Source: Nemertoderma westbladi (lineage: Eukaryota; Xenacoelomorpha; Nemertodermatida; Nemertodermatidae). Taken from it: a DNA stretch of 64,000 nt. A program made the translations under genes and the position numbers. Below the pieces are notes generated by a model, which worked only from the letters and a program-made list of their open reading frames with translations, searched no databases and was not told the origin of the DNA. The stretch covers positions 17,501-81,500 of the forward strand of contig JAUCBJ010008300.1 of assembly GCA_032718475.1 (NCBI GenBank), written 5' to 3'. Position 1 is the stretch's first letter; each line of letters begins with the position of its first letter. Below, in pieces: positions 1 through 13,484 of this stretch.

Positions 1-2090
1 ATTGCGTCGGAACACCCCCTTTTTGAAGCTCTCAGAGTGAAGATATAAGTAGCCTATCTCCCTGTTAATATTGTTGTGTTCTAGAATATTTAATATAGTT
101 TCATCGTATTGCCAAAGCGGGTGGAGCCGAATTTAATATGTGATACAATGATTCACCTCAAATTTCTCAGCTATTTCATGAATATAATGAGTATTAAAGC
201 CATGTCAAAATCCTTGGTGTTTTTCAGCATTAATTTATTCAAATCTCCTCTGATTTTTTACAAAAACGACATCGATTTTCATATTTATAACTTCTAACCC
301 ACTCCACGAGATAGAGAATCTTAAACGAAAGTCATAAGAACAGGTAACACTTACATTTATAGAAGTAATCAGCTGTAATTTGCTTCGTCTTTCCCCAGGA
401 GATGGATGAATTTTGATTGCGTCGGAACACCCCCTTTCTGAGGCTCTCAGAGTGGAGAGATAAGTAGCCTATCTTCCTGTTAATATTGTTGTGTTCTAGA
501 ATATTTATTATAGTTTCATCGTATTGCCAAAGCGGCTGGAGCCGAAGTTAATATGTGATACAATAATTCACCTCAAATTTCTCAGCTATTTCATGAATAT
601 AATGAGTATTAAAGCCATGTCAAAATCCTTGGTGTTTTTCAGCATTAATTTATTCAAATCTCCTCTGATTTTTTACAAAAAACGACATCAATTTTCATAT
701 TCATGACTTCTAACCCATTCCAAGAGATAGACAATCTTAAATGAAAGTCAAAGGGAGCAGGTAACACTTACATTTATAGAAGTAATCAGCTGTTCTTTGC
801 TTCGTCTTTCCCCTGGAGATGGATGAATTTTGATTGCGTCGGAACACCCCCTTTTTGAGGCTCTCAGAGTGAAGATATAAGTAGCCTATCTCCCTGTTAA
901 TATTGTTGTGTTCTAGAATATGTATTATAGTTTCATCGTATTGCCAAAGCGGCTGGAGCCGAACTTAATATGTGATACAATAATTCACCTCAAATTTCTC
1001 AGCTATTTCATGAATATAATGAGTATTAAAGCCATGTCAAAATCCTTGGTGTTTTTCAGCAATAATTTATTCAAATCTCCTCTGATTTTTTACAAAAACG
1101 ACATCGATTTTCATATTTATAACTTCTAACCCACTCCACGAGATAGAGAATCTTAAACGAAAGTCATAAGAACAGGTAACACTTACATTTATAGAAGTAA
1201 TCAGCTGTAATTTGCTTCGTCTTTCCCCAGGAGATGGATGAATTTTGATTGCGTCGGAACACCCCCTTTCTGAGGCTCTCAGAGTGGAGAGATAAGTAGC
1301 CTATCTTCCTGTTAATATTGTTGTGTTCTAGAATATTTATTATAGTTTCATCGTATTGCCAAAGCGGCTGGAGCCGAAGTTAATATGTGATACAATAATT
1401 CACCTCAAATTTCTCAGCTATTTCATGAATATAATGAGTATTAAAGCCATGTCAAAATCCTTGGTGTTTTTCAGCATTAATTTATTCAAATCTCCTCTGA
1501 TTTTTTACAAAAAACGACATCAATTTTCATATTCATGACTTCTAACCCATTCCAAGAGATAGACAATCTTAAATGAAAGTCAAAGGGAGCAGGTAACACT
1601 TACATTTATAGAAGTAATCAGCTGTTCTTTGCTTCGTCTTTCCCCTGGAGATGGATGAATTTTGATTGCGTCGGAACACCCCCTTTTTGAGGCTCTCAGA
1701 GTGAAGATATAAGTAGCCTATCTCCCTGTTAATATTGTTGTGTTCTAGAATATGTATTATAGTTTCATCGTATTGCCAAAGCGGCTGGAGCCGAACTTAA
1801 TATGTGATACAATAATTCACCTCAAATTTCTCAGCTATTTCATGAATATAATGAGTATTAAAGCCATGTCAAAATCCTTGGTGTTTTTCAGCAATAATTT
1901 ATGAAAATCTCCTCTGATTTTTTACAAAAAACGACATCGATTTTCATATTCATGACTTCTAACCCACTCCAAGAGATAGACAATCTTAAATGGAAGTCAA
2001 AAGAGCAGGTAACACTTACATTTATAGAAGTAATCAGCTGTTCTTTGCTTTGTCTTTCCCCTGGAGATGGATGAATTTTGATTGCGTCGG
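1..2090 (+). repeat. 832-bp dimeric higher-order repeat
   Basis: Two alternating monomer types form a dimer of 832 bp. The segment starting ATTGCGTCGG at 1 recurs at 833 and 1665, and diagnostic variants (TTTCTGAGGC with GGAGAG in one monomer, AAGGGAGCAGG in the other) alternate in register. Copies 1-832 and 833-1664 differ at only a few positions by eye, which implies recent duplication. Confidence 0.8.
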
Positions 2091-3170
2091 AACACCCCCT
2101 TTTTGAGGCTCTCAGAGTGAAGATATAAGTAGCCTATCTCCCTGTTAATATTGTTGTATTCTATTGGAGTGTTTGCTTCGTCTTTCCCCAGGAGATGGAT
2201 GAATTTTGATTGTGTCAGAACACCCCCTTTTTGAGGCTCTCAGAGTGAAGAGATAAGTAGCATATCTCCCTGTTAATATTGTTGTGTTCTAGAATATTAA
2301 TTATAGTTTCATCGTGTTGTCAAAGCGGCTGGAGCCAAAGATAATATGTAATGCAATAATTCAACTCAAATATCTCAGCTAGTTCATGAATATAATGAGT
2401 ATTAAATCCTTGTCAAAATAATTGGTGTTTTTCAGCAATAATTTATTAAAATCTCCTCTGATTTTTTACAAAAAACGACATCGATTTTCATATTCATGAC
2501 TTCTAACCCACTCCGAGAGATAGACAATCTTAAATGGAAGTCAAAAGAGCAGGTAACACTTACATTTATAGAAGTAATCAGCTGTTCTTTGCTTCGTCTT
2601 TCCCCTGGAGATGGATGAATTTTGATTGCCTCGGAACACCCCCTTTTTGAGGCTCTCAGAGTGAAGATATAAGTAGCCTATCTCCCTGTTAATATTGTTG
2701 TGTTCTAGAATATGTATTATAGTTTCATCGTATTGCCAAAGCGGCTGGAGCCGAAGTTAATATGTAATGCAATAATTCACCTCAAATTTATCAGCTATTT
2801 CATGAATATAATGAGTATTAAAGCCATGTCAAAATCCTTGGTGTTTTTCAGCAATAATTTATTAAAATCTCCTCTGATTTTTTTCAAAAAACGACATCGA
2901 TTTTCATATTCATGACTTCTAACCCACTCCAAGAGATAGACAATCTTAAATAAAAGTCAAAAGAGCAGGTAACACTTACATTTATAGAAGTAATCAGCTG
3001 TTCTTTGCTTCGTCTTTCCCCTGGAGATGGATGCATTTTGATTGTGTCAAAACACCCCCTTTTTGAGGCTCTCAGATTGAAGAGATAAGTAGCATATCTC
3101 CCTGTTAATATTGTTGTGTTCTAGAATATTAATTATAGTTTCATCGTGTTGCCAAAGCGGCTGGAGCCGA
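1310..3170 (+). repeat. Segmental duplicate of 7781-9641 (offset 6471 bp)
   Basis: This ~1.9-kb stretch of satellite, including the shortened monomer junction at 2161, reappears 6471 bp downstream with the junction at 8632. The monomer order is the same and there are few substitutions. Beyond about 1310 and 3170 the subfamily order differs, so the edges are approximate. Confidence 0.65.
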
Positions 3171-5280
3171 AGTTAATATGTGATACAATAATTCACCTCA
3201 AATTTCTCAGCTATTTCATGAATACAATGAGTATTAAAGCCATGTCAAAATCCTAGGGGTTTTTCAGCAATAATTTATCAAAATATCCTCTGATTTTTTT
3301 CAAAAACCACATCGATTTTCATATTTATAACTTCTAACCCACTCCATGAGATAGAGAATCTTAAATGAAAGTCAAAAGAGCAGGTAACACTTACATTTAT
3401 GGAAGTAATCAGCTGTTCTTTGCTTCGTCTTTCCCCTGGAGATGGATGAATTTGATTGCGTTGGAACACCCCCTTTTTGAGGCTCTCAGAGTGAAGATAT
3501 AAGTAGCCTATCTCCCTGTTAATATTGTTGTGTTCTAGAATATTTAATATAGTTTCATAGTATTGCCAAAGCGGCTGGAGCCGAAGTTAGTATGTGATAC
3601 AATATTTCACCTCAAATTTCTCAGCTATTTCATGAATATAATGAGTATTAAAGCCATGTCAAAATCCTTGGTGTTTTCAGCATTAATTTATTAAAATCTC
3701 CTCTGATTTTTTACAAAAAACGACATCGATTTTCATATTTATAACTTCTAACCCACTCCACGAGATAGAGAATCTTAAACGAAAGTCATAAGAACAGGTA
3801 ACACTTACATTTATAGAAGTAATCAGCTGTAATTTGCTTCGTCTTTCCCCAGGAGATGGATGAATTTTTATTGCGTCGGAACACCCCCTTTCTGAGGCTC
3901 TCAGAGTGGAGAGATAAGTAGCCTATCTTCCTGTTAATATTGTTGTGTTCTAGAATATTTATTATAGTTTCATCGTATTGCCAAAGCGGCTGGAGCCAAA
4001 GATAATATGTAATGCAATAATTCACCTCAAATATCTCAGCTAGTTCATGAATATAATGATTATAAAATCCTTGTCAAAATCCTTGGTGTTTTTCAGCATT
4101 AATTTATTAAAATCTCCTCTGATTTTTTACAAAAAACAACATCGATTTTCATATTTATAACTTCTAACCCACTCCACGAGATAGAGAATCTTAAACGAAA
4201 GTCATAAGAACAGGTAACACTTACATTTATAGAAGTAATCAGCTGTAATTTGCTTCGTCTTTCCCCAGGAGATGGATGAATTTTGATTGCGTCGGAACAC
4301 CCCCTTTCTGAGGCTCTCAGAGTGGAGAGATATGTAGCCTATCTTCCTGTTAATATTGTTGTGTTCTAGAATATTAATTATAGTTTCATCGCGTTGCCAA
4401 AGCGGCTGGAGCCAAAGATAATATGTAATGCAATAATTCACCTCAAATATCTCAGCTAGTTCATGAATATAATGAGTATTAAATCCTTGTCAAAATCCTC
4501 GGTGTTTTTCAGCAATAATTTATTAAAATCTCCTCTGATTTTTTACAAAAAACGACATCGATTTTCATATTCATGACTTCTAACCCACTCCAAGAGATAG
4601 ACAATCTTAAATGAAAGTCAAAAGAGCAGGTAACACTTACATTTATAGAAGTAATCAGCTGTTCTTTGCTTCGTCTTTCCCCTGGAGATGGATGAATTTG
4701 ATTGCGTTGGAACACCCCCTTTTTGAGGCTCTCAGAGTGAAGATATAAGTATCCTATCTCCCTGTTAATATTGTTGTGTTCTAGAATATGTATTCTAGTT
4801 TCATCGTATTGTCAAAGCGGCTGGAGCCGAAGTTAATATGTGATACAATAATTCACCACAAATTTCTCAGCTATTTCATGAATATAATGAGTATTAAAGC
4901 CATGTCAAAATCCTTGGTGTTTTTCAGCATTAATTTATTAAAATCTCCTCTGATTTTTTACAAAAAACGACATCGATTTTCATATTCATGACTTCTAACC
5001 CATTCCAAGAGATAGACAATCTTAAATGAAAGTCAAAAGAGCAGGTAACACTTACATTTATAGAAGTAATCAGCTGTTCTTTGCTTCGTCTTTCCCCTGG
5101 AGATGGATGAATTTTGATTGCGTCGGAACACCCCCTTTTTGAGGCTCTCAGAGTGAAGATATAAGTAGCCTATCTCCCTGTTAATATTGTTGTGTTCTAG
5201 AATATGTGTGGTGAGCCACGAAGTTGGCGGAGCCTTAGCGAATTGACACTGTTAGGGGGTGGGTCAATTTATGCAAATAG

Positions 5281-5352
5281 TTGTCGTCGTCGTCGTCGTC
5301 GTCGTTGTCGTCGTCGTCTTCGTCGTTGTCGTCGTCGTTGTCGTCGTCGTTA
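5281..5352 (+). repeat. (GTC)n microsatellite inside MITE copy 1
   Basis: A run of GTC trinucleotides is broken by TTG and CTT variants. It yields an arginine-rich open frame that is an artefact of the repeat. The same tract in the second MITE has the same overall length but different interruptions (CATCG, CATTG), and it accounts for nearly all the difference between the two copies. Confidence 0.9.
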
Positions 5353-5476
5353 CGATTTTGACATGCTAATAACTTTGTCGGATTTAAAGCTGCCAAGTTG
5401 AAAATTTGTAGGTATCAATATGAGCAAAAGTTGAGATTTTTGAGAGACTTTCAGACACCATCAGTGCAATGGTCTC

Positions 5477-5488
5477 CCGCTAGAGGGC
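5477..5488 (+). promoter_or_regulatory. CTCF-like motif CCGCTAGAGGGC
   Basis: The 12-mer fits the published CTCF core CCRSYAGRKGGC at every position. A second instance lies at 5622-5633 in the same orientation within the MITE. The motif match is seen in the sequence; binding is not shown and depends on the host having CTCF. Confidence 0.35.
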
Positions 5489-5621
5489 CACATGTCTAAA
5501 CATTAAATGCCCTCCCATTTCTTTGCTTTTAATCCGTTTAAGCTGAAACTTGGCAGATATGTATTAGACCATTAGCTGTGACTTTCAAAGGAGGCGAAAC
5601 CATCTGCAGTTCTCCAGTCTG

Positions 5622-5633
5622 CCGCTAGAGGGC
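5622..5633 (+). promoter_or_regulatory. CTCF-like motif CCGCTAGAGGGC, second in MITE copy 1
   Basis: The 12-mer is identical to that at 5477-5488, with the same following bases GCCA. It lies just inside the right inverted repeat. Function is inferred from motif identity only. Confidence 0.35.
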
Positions 5634-7559
5634 CAACGTGACTATTTGCATAAATTGACCTACCCCCTAACAGTGTCAATTCGCTAAGGCTCTGCCAACT
5701 TCGTGCTGCGCGAAGTCCCCACTTTGTGTATTATAGTTTCATCGTATTGCCAAAGCGGCTGGAGCCGAACTTAATATGTGATACAATAATTCACCTCAAA
5801 TTTCTCAGCTATTTCATGAATATAATGAGTATTAAAGCCATGTCAAAATCCTTGGTGTTTTTCAGCAATAATTTATTAAAATCTCCTCTGATTTTTTACA
5901 AAAAACGACATCGATTTTCATATTCATGACTTCTAACCCACTCCAAGAGATAGACAATCTTAAATGGAAGTCAAAAGAGCAGGTAACACTTACATTTATA
6001 GAAGTAATCAGCTGTTCTTTGCTTCGTCTTTCCCCTGGAGATGGATGAATTTTGATTGCGTCGGAACACCCCCTTTTTGAGGCTCTCAGAGTGAAGATAT
6101 AAGTAGCCTATCTCCCTGTTAATATTGTTGTGTTCTAGAATATTTATTATAGTTTCATCGTATTGCCAAAGCGGCTGGAGCCGAAGTTAATATGTGATAC
6201 AATAATTCACCTCAAATTTCTCAGCTATTTCATGAATATAATGAGTATTAAAGCCATGTCAAAATCCTTGGTGTTTTTCAGCATTAATTTATTCAAATCT
6301 CCTCTGATTTTTTACAAAAAACGACATCAATTTTCATATTCATGACTTCTAACCCATTCCAAGAGATAGACAATCTTAAATGAAAGTCAAAGGGAGCAGG
6401 TAACACTTACATTTATAGAAGTAATCAGCTGTTCTTTGCTTCGTCTTTCCCCTGGAGATGGATGAATTTTGATTGCGTCGGAACACCCCCTTTTTGAGGC
6501 TCTCAGAGTGAAGATATAAGTAGCCTATCTCCCTGTTAATATTGTTGTATTCTAGAATATGTATTATAGTTTCATCGTATTGCCAAAGCGGCTGGAGCCG
6601 AACTTAATATGTGATACAATAATTCACCTCAAATATCTCAGCTAGTTCATGAATATAATGATTATAAAATCCTTGTCAAAATCCTTGGTGTTTTTCAGCA
6701 TTAATTTATTAAAATCTCCTCTGATTTTTTACAAAAAACGACATCGATTTTCATATTTATAACTTCTAACCCACTCCACGAGATAGAGAATCTTAAACGA
6801 AAGTCATAAGAACAGGTAACACTTACATTTATAGAAGTAATCAGCTGTAATTTGCTTCGTCTTTCCCCAGGAGATGGATGAATTTTGATTGCGTCGGAAC
6901 ACCCCCTTTCTGAGGCTCTCAGAGTGGAGAGATATGTAGCCTATCTTCCTGTTAATATTGTTGTGTTCTAGAATATTAATTATAGTTTCATCGTGTTGCC
7001 AAAGCGGCTGGAGCCAAAGATAATATGTAATGCAATAATTCACCTCAAATATCTCAGCTAGTTCATGAATATAATGAGTATTAAATCCTTGTCAAAATCC
7101 TCGGTGTTTTTCAGCAATAATTTATTAAAATCTCCTCTGATTTTTTACAAAAAACGACATCGATTTTCATATTCATGACTTCTAACCCACTCCAAGAGAT
7201 AGACAATCTTAAATGAAAGTCAAAATAGCAGGTAACACTTACATTTATAGAAGTAATCAGCTGTTCTTTGCTTCGTCTTTCCCCTGGAGATGGATGAATT
7301 TGATTGCGTTGGAACACCCCCTTTTTGAGGCTCTCAGAGTGAAGATATAAGTATCCTATCTCCCTGTTAATATTGTTGTGTTCTAGAATATGTATTCTAG
7401 TTTCATCGTATTGTCAAAGCGGCTGGAGCCGAAGTTAATATGTGATACAATAATTCACCACAAATTTCTCAGCTATTTCATGAATATAATGAGTATTAAA
7501 GCCATGTCAAAATCCTTGGTGTTTTTCAGCATTAATTTATTAAAATCTCCTCTGATTTT

Positions 7560-10500
7560 TTACAAAAAACGACATCGATTTTCATATTCATGACTTCTAA
7601 CCCACTCCAAGAGATAGACAATCTTAAATGGAAGTCAAAAGAGCAGGTAACACTTACATTTATAGAAGTAATCAGCTGTTCTTTGCTTCGTCTTTCCCCT
7701 GGAGATGGATGAATTTTGATTGCGTCGGAACACCCCCTTTTTGAGGCTCTCAGAGTGAAGATATAAGTAGCCTATCTCCCTGTTAATATTGTTGTGTTCT
7801 AGAATATTTATTATAGTTTCATCGTATTGCCAAAGCGGCTGGAGCCGAAGTTAATATGTGATACAATAATTCACCTCAAATTTCTCAGCTATTTCATGAA
7901 TATAATGAGTATTAAAGCCATGTCAAAATCCTTGGTGTTTTTCAGCATTAATTTATTCAAATCTCCTCTGATTTTTTACAAAAAACGACATCAATTTTCA
8001 TATTCATGACTTCTAACCCATTCCAAGAGATAGACAATCTTAAATGAAAGTCAAAGGGAGCAGGTAACACTTACATTTATAGAAGTAATCAGCTGTTCTT
8101 TGCTTCGTCTTTCCCCTGGAGATGGATGAATTTTGATTGCGTCGGAACACCCCCTTTTTGAGGCTCTCAGAGTGAAGATATAAGTAGCCTATCTCCCTGT
8201 TAATATTGTTGTGTTCTAGAATATGTATTATAGTTTCATCGTATTGCCAAAGCGGCTGGAGCCGAACTTAATATGTGATACAATAATTCACCTCAAATTT
8301 CTCAGCTATTTCATGAATATAATGAGTATTAAAGCCATGTCAAAATCCTTGGTGTTTTTCAGCAATAATTTATGAAAATCTCCTCTGATTTTTTACAAAA
8401 AACGACATCGATTTTCATATTCATGACTTCTAACCCACTCCAAGAGATAGACAATCTTAAATGGAAGTCAAAAGAGCAGGTAACACTTACATTTATAGAA
8501 GTAATCAGCAGTTCTTTGCTTCGTCTTTCCCCTGGAGATGGATGAATTTTGATTGCGTCGGAACACCCCCTTTTTGAGGCTCTCAGAGTGAAGATATAAG
8601 TAGCCTATCTCCCTGTTAATATTGTTGTATTCTATTGGAGTGTTTGCTTCGTCTTTCCCCAGGAGATGGATGAATTTTGATTGTGTCAGAACACCCCCTT
8701 TTTGAGGCTCTCAGAGTGAAGAGATAAGTAGCATATCTCCCTGTTAATATTGTTGTGTTCTAGAATATTAATTATAGTTTCATCGTGTTGTCAAAGCGGC
8801 TGGAGCCAAAGATAATATGTAATGCAATAATTCAACTCAAATATCTCAGCTAGTTCATGAATATAATGAGTATTAAATCCTTGTCAAAATAATTGGTGTT
8901 TTTCAGCAATAATTTATTAAAATCTCCTCTGATTTTTTACAAAAAACGACATCGATTTTCATATTCATGACTTCTAACCCACTCCAAGAGATAGACAATC
9001 TTAAATGGAAGTCAAAAGAGCAGGTAACACTTACATTTATAGAAGTAATCAGCTGTTCTTTGCTTCGTCTTTCCCCTGGAGATGGATGAATTTTGATTGC
9101 CTCGGAACACCCCCTTTTTGAGGCTCTCAGAGTGAAGATATAAGTAGCCTATCTCCCTGTTAATATTGTTGTGTTCTAGAATATGTATTATAGTTTCATC
9201 GTATTGCCAAAGCGGCTGGAGCCGAAGTTAATATGTAATGCAATAATTCACCTCAAATTTCTCAGCTATTTCATGAATATAATGAGTATTAAAGCCATGT
9301 CAAAATCCTTGGTGTTTTTCAGCAATAATTTATTAAAATCTCCTCTGATTTTTTACAAAAAACGACATCGATTTTCATATTCATGACTTCTAACCCACTC
9401 CAAGAGATAGACAATCTTAAATGGAGGTCAAAAGAGCAGGTAACACTTACATTTATAGAAGTAATCAGCTGTTCTTTGCTTCGTCTTTCCCCTGGAAATG
9501 GATGCATTTTGATTGTGTCAGAACACCCCCTTTTTGAGGCTCTCGGAGTAAAGAGATAAGTAGCATATATCTCCCTGTTAATATTGTTGTGTTCTAGAAT
9601 ATTAATTATAGTTTCATCGTGTTGCCAAAGCGGCTGGAGCCAAAGATAATATGTAATGCAATAATTCACCTCAAATATCTCAGCTAGTTCATAAATATAA
9701 TGAGTATTAAATCCTTGTCAAAATCCTTGGTGTTTTTCAGCAATAATTTATTAAAATCTCCTCTGATTTTTTACAAAAAACGACATCGATTTTTATATTC
9801 ATGACTTCTAACCCACTCCAAGAGATAGACAATCTTAAATGAAAGTCAAAAGAGCAGGTAACACTTACATTTATAGAAGTAATCAGCTGTTCTTTGCTTC
9901 GTCTTTCCCCTGGAGATGGATGAATTTGATTGCGTCGGAACACCCCCTTTTTGAGGCTTTCAGAGTGAAGATATAAGTAGCCTATCTCCCTGTTAATATT
10001 GTTGTGTTCTAGAATATTTAATATAGTTTCATCGTATTGCCAATGCGGCTGGAGCCCAAGTTAATATGTGATACAATAATTCACCTCAAATTTCTCAGCT
10101 ATTTTATGAATATAATGAGTATTAAAGCCATGTCAAAATCCTTGGGCTTTCAGCAATAATTTATCAAAATATTCTCAGATTTTTTACAAAAAACGACATC
10201 GATTTTCATATTTATAACTTCTAACCCACTCCAAGAGATAGAGAATCTTAAACGAAAGTCATAAGAACAGGTAACACTTACATTTATAGAAGTAATCAGC
10301 TGTAATTTGCTTCGTCTTTCCCCAGGAGATGGATGAATTTTGATTGCGTCGGAACACCCCCTTTCTGAAGCTCTCAGAGTGGAGAGATAAGTAGCCTATC
10401 TTCCTGTTAATATTGTTGTGTTCTAGAATATTTATTATAGTTTCATCGTATAGCCAAAGCGGCTGGAGCCAAAGATAATATGTAATGCAATAATTCACCT

Positions 10501-10830
10501 CAAATATCTCAGCTTGTTCATGAATATAATGAGTATTAAATCTTTGTCAAAATCCTTGGTGTTTTTCAGCAATAATTTATGAAAATCTCCTCTGATTTTT
10601 TACAAAAAACGACATCGATTTTCATATTCATGACTTCTAACCCACTCCAAGAGATAGACAATCTTAAATGGAAGTCAAAAGAGCAGGTAACACTTACATT
10701 TATAGAAGTAATCAGCTGTTCTTTGCTTCGTCTTTCCCCTGGAGATGGATGAATTTTGATTGCCTCGGAACACCCCCTTTTTGAGGCTCTCAGAGTGAAG
10801 ATATAAGTAGCCTATCTCCCTGTTAATATT
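7560..10830 (+). repeat. 3.3-kb satellite segment paralogous to the BEL insertion locus
   Basis: If the BEL element (14805-25566 plus one target duplication) is removed, this segment matches 13747-14804 joined to 25572-27784 at a constant offset of 6187 bp. Matching points include 8632/25586, 9183/26137, 9737/26691 and 10259/27213. It is therefore a natural empty site: CCCTGTTAATATTG is uninterrupted near 8612. Confidence 0.75.
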
Positions 10831-11332
10831 GTTGTGTTCTAGAATATGTATTATAGTTTCATCGTATTGCCAAAGCGGCTGGAGCCAAAGATAATATGTA
10901 ATGCAATAATTCAACTCAAATATCTCAGCTATTTCATGAATATAATGAGTATTAAAGCCATGTCAAAATCCTTGGTGTTTTTCAGCAATAATTTATTAAA
11001 ATCTCCTCTGATTTTTTACAAAAAACGACATCGATTTTCATATTCATGACTTCTAACCCACTCCAAGAGATAGACAATCTTAAATGGAGGTCAAAAGAGC
11101 AGGTAACACTTACATTTATAGAAGTAATCAGCTGTTCTTTGCTTCGTCTTTCCCCTGGAAATGGATGCATTTTGATTGTGTCAGAACACCCCCTTTTTGA
11201 GGCTCTCGGAGTAAAGAGATAAGTAGCATATATCTCCCTGTTAATATTGTTGTGTTCTAGAATATTAATTATAGTTTCATCGTGTTGCCAAAGCGGCTGG
11301 AGCCAAAGATAATATGTAATGCAATAATTCAC
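9319..11332 (+). repeat. 1663-bp local duplication within block 1
   Basis: A distinctive monomer (GGAAATGGATGCATTTTG and CTCGGAGTAAAGAG variants, AGCATATATCTCCC) occurs at about 9419-9669 and again 1663 bp later at about 11082-11332. This is four monomers of separation and is consistent with unequal exchange. Confidence 0.65.
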
Positions 11333-13327
11333 CTCAAATATCTCAGCTAGTTCATAAATATAATGAGTATTAAATCCTTGTCAAAATCCTTGGTGTTTTT
11401 CAGCAATAATTTATTAAAATCTCCTCTGATTTTTTACAAAAAACGACATCGATTTTTATATTCATGACTTCTAACCCACTCCAAGAGATAGACAATCTTA
11501 AATGAAAGTCAAAAGAGCAGGTAACACTTACATTTATAGAAGTAATCAGCTGTTCTTTGCTTCGTCTTTCCCCAGGAGATGGATGAATTTTGATTGCATC
11601 GGAACACCCCCTTTCTGAAGCTCTCAGAGTGGAGAGATAAGTAGCCTATCTTCCTGTTAATATTGTTGTGTTCTAGAATATTTATTATAGTTTCATCGTA
11701 TAGCCAAAGCGGCTGGAGCCAAAGATAATATGTAATGCAATAATTCACCTCAAATATCTCAGCTTGTTCATGAATATAATGAGTATTAAATCTTTGTCAA
11801 AATCCTTGGTGTTTTTCAGCAATAATTTATTAAAATCTCCTCTGATTTTTTACAAAAAACGACATCGATTTTCATATTCATGACTTCTAACCCACTCCAA
11901 GAGATAGACAATCTTAAATGGAAGTCAAAAGAGCAGGTAACACTTACATTTATAGAAGTAATCAGCTGTTCTTTGCTTCGTCTTTCCCCTGGAGATGGAT
12001 GAATTTTGATTGCGTCGGAACACCCCCTTTTTGAGGCTCTCAGAGTGAAGATATAAGTAGCCTATCTCCCTGTTAATATTGTTGTATTCTATTGGAGTGT
12101 TTGCTTCGTCTTTCCCCAGGAGATGGATGAATTTTGATTGTGTCAGAACACCCCCTTTTTGAGGCTCTCAGAGTGAAGATATAAGTAGCCTATCTTCCTG
12201 TTAATATTGTTGTGTTCTAGAATATTAATTATAGTTTCATCGTGTTGCCAAAGCGGCTGGAGCCAAAGATAATATGTAATGCAATAATTCACCTCAAATA
12301 TCTCAGCTAGTTCATGAATATAATGAGTATTAAATCCTTGTCAAAATCCTCGGTGTTTTTCAGCAATAATTTATTAAAATCTCCTCTGATTTTTTACAAA
12401 AAACGACATCGATTTTCATATTCATGACTTCTAACCCACTCCAAGAGATAGACAATCTTAAATGAAAGTCAAAAGAGCAGGTAACACTTACATTTATAGA
12501 AGTAATCAGCTGTTCTTTGCTTCGTCTTTCCCCTGGAGATGGATGAATTTGATTGCGTTGTAACACCCCCTTTTTGAGGCTCTCAGAGTGAAGATATAAG
12601 TATCCTATCTCCCTGTTAATATTGTTGTGTTCTAGAATATGTATTCTAGTTTCATCGTATTGTCAAAGCGGCTGGAGCCGAAGTTAATATGTGATACAAT
12701 AATTCACCACAAATTTCTCAGCTATTTCATGAATATAATGAGTATTAAAGCCATGTCAAAATCCTTGGTGTTTTTCAGCATTAATTTATTAAAATCTCCT
12801 CTGATTTTTTACAAAAAACGACATCGATTTTCATATTCATGACTTCTAACCCATTCCAAGAGATAGACAATCTTAAATGAAAGTCAAAAGAGCAGGTAAC
12901 ACTTACATTTATAGAAGTAATCAGCTGTTCTTTGCTTCGTCTTTCCCCTGGAGATGGATGAATTTTGATTGCGTCGGAACACCCCCTTTTTGAGGCTCTC
13001 AGAGTGAAGATATAAGTAGCCTATCTCCCTGTTAATATTGTTGTGTTCTAGAATATGTGTGGTGAGCCACGAAGTTGGCGGAGCCTTAGCGAATTGACAC
13101 TGTTAGGGGGTGGGTCAATTTATGCAAATAGTTGTCGTCGTCGTCGTCGTCGTCGTTGTCGTCGTCGTCGTCATCGTTGTCGTCGTCATTGTCGTCGTCG
13201 TTACGATTTTGACATGCTAATAACTTTGTCGGATTTAAAGCTGCCAAGTTGAAAATTTGTAGGTATCAATATGAGCAAAAGTTGAGATTTTTGAGAGACT
13301 TTCAGACACCATCAGTGCAATGGTCTC

Positions 13328-13339
13328 CCGCTAGAGGGC
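13328..13339 (+). promoter_or_regulatory. CTCF-like motif CCGCTAGAGGGC, MITE copy 2
   Basis: This is the same 12-mer as in MITE copy 1 and a full match to CCRSYAGRKGGC. Only the motif is seen; occupancy is unknown. Confidence 0.3.
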
Positions 13340-13472
13340 CACATGTCTAAACATTAAATGCCCTCCCATTTCTTTGCTTTTAATCCGTTTAAGCTGAAAC
13401 TTGGCAGATATGTATTAGACCATTAGCTGTGACTTTCAAAGGAGGCGAAACCATCTGCAGTTCTCCAGTCTG

Positions 13473-13484
13473 CCGCTAGAGGGC
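13473..13484 (+). promoter_or_regulatory. CTCF-like motif CCGCTAGAGGGC, second in MITE copy 2
   Basis: This is the same 12-mer, in the same orientation, next to the right inverted repeat of the MITE. Only the motif is seen. Confidence 0.3.

Larger units (their letters stand above)
5208..5726 (+). mobile_element. Non-autonomous TIR element (MITE), copy 1
   Basis: An insertion of about 519 bp interrupts a satellite monomer at AATATGT|ATTATAG. Inverted repeats of 65 bp lie at 5217-5281 and 5641-5705 with 2 mismatches. Outside them are imperfect termini GTGGTGA... (left) and, on the complementary strand, GTGGGGA... (right); the right end has about 10 extra bases. The interior begins with a (GTC)n microsatellite and holds two CCGCTAGAGGGC motifs. 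There is no transposase. Any target duplication is at most GT or TGT and is ambiguous, so I do not assign a superfamily. Confidence 0.8.
4338..6630 (+). repeat. 2.3-kb duplicated segment carrying a MITE (partner 12189-14480)
   Basis: Satellite monomers plus the embedded MITE at 5208-5726 recur at a constant offset of 7851 bp. Matching points include 4509/12360, 4788/12639, 5726/13577 and 6163/14014. The MITE sits at the same base of the same monomer in both copies, so it was copied by duplication of the array and did not insert twice. Confidence 0.8.

Noticed and set aside
5204-5401. Arginine-rich 65-codon open frame
   Set aside because: It is a translation of the (GTC)n microsatellite inside the MITE.
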